In this document: positions 42,691 to 42,799 of the stretch, piece after piece
Layout: every line of letters begins with the position of its first letter
Numbering within the stretch: the first letter of the stretch is position 1
Origin: Chryseobacterium kimseyorum
GTDB lineage: Bacteria; Bacteroidota; Bacteroidia; Flavobacteriales; Weeksellaceae
Length of the DNA stretch: 42,799 nt
Assembly (NCBI RefSeq): GCF_025971945.1
Contig: NZ_JAPDHW010000015.1
Coordinates: 1 to 42,799 of the forward strand
Direction of reading: 5' to 3'
Program-made: the position numbers and the translations under genes
The notes under the pieces: model-generated
Told to the model about the DNA's origin: nothing
Database searches by the model: none
The model's input: the letters and a program-made list of their open reading frames with translations, nothing else

Positions 42691-42799
42691 GGGAACCTGC
42701 TGTCCACTATATCTTTTTTGTCATTGCGAACTACGCGAATTAATAAATTGAACTTATCAGCAATCGCAATAACAAAAAAGGATGCCGTTCCCATCAGGG
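42691..42799. repeat. Interspersed inverted-repeat element cut by the window end
   Basis: An inner stem pairs CTTTTTTGTCATTGCGA (42713-42729) with TCGCAATAACAAAAAAG (42764-42780), 17 positions with one mismatch. Outer arms GGGAAC (42691-42696) and GTTCCC (42787-42792) pair as well. The GTCATTGCGA core and the AAAGGATGCCG(T/C)TCCCATCAGGG edge match a repeat I recall as widespread in Flavobacteriia. It starts 28 bases after the permease stop and probably continues beyond the window. Confidence 0.6.

Overview
The window looks like a chromosome segment of a Bacteroidota flavobacterium, most probably Chryseobacterium or a close Weeksellaceae relative. The signs are: AT-rich DNA; TAnnTTTG -7 promoter elements, one with a perfect TTTG-N19 -33 partner; a secreted protein with a type IX secretion (T9SS) sorting domain; the gene order uppS-bamA-ompH-ompH; and DarA/DarB-type genes as in flexirubin (aryl polyene-dialkylresorcinol) pigment clusters. 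The genus is inferred from gene content, not from a marker gene.

Layout. 1-1055 holds no intact gene: two tandem leftward promoters at the left edge, a coding-like scrap (418-519), and a decaying tandem array with a 51-bp period built on the palindrome GCTCCTACGGAGC (553-972). 1056-8505, all on the minus strand, is an envelope region: a thioesterase - rfbD - secreted protein operon, and a DUF6089-like protein - uppS - bamA - ompH - ompH block for isoprenoid carrier synthesis and outer-membrane assembly. 8718-13231 (minus) is a polysaccharide export cassette: a WecA-like initiating transferase, a Wza-like lipoprotein, and a Wzc-like tyrosine kinase ending in ten Gly-Tyr repeats. 13335-16667 (minus) carries a family 2 glycosyltransferase, an arginase-fold protein that has lost most metal ligands, and a Tat-exported beta-propeller glycosidase-like protein. 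16894-18009 (plus) is an AT-rich orphan GT-C-like membrane protein. It is followed by the fossil of a REP-associated (Y1/HUH) transposase with degenerate hairpins on both sides. Then come topA, a 1153-aa T9SS-secreted protein with two FISUMP-like modules, and an EpsG-like polymerase with a membrane partner, all minus.

27562-42662 holds two plus-strand blocks typical of flexirubin clusters. Block one is an MMPL transporter/acyltransferase/methyltransferase-like fusion, darA, darB and two hotdog dehydratase-like genes. Block two is an HTH protein, a BtrH-like acyltransferase, and an ABC transporter ATPase and permease. Between them lie a small unknown gene, an inverted-repeat element, a frameshifted pseudogene, an M16 peptidase and a VOC protein. 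The ammonia lyase, ketosynthases and acyl carrier proteins needed for the polyene half are not in the window and may lie beyond its right edge. The window ends inside another inverted-repeat element.

How the genes fit together. UppS makes the undecaprenyl carrier used by the WecA-like transferase; BamA with the two Skp/OmpH chaperones would assemble outer-membrane proteins; Wza/Wzc export polysaccharide. DarB and DarA would make the dialkylresorcinol. The hotdog proteins, the MMPL/acyltransferase fusion, the BtrH-like enzyme and the ABC transporter are candidates for making, esterifying and moving the pigment. I see no CRISPR array, no tRNA or rRNA gene and no intact transposon.
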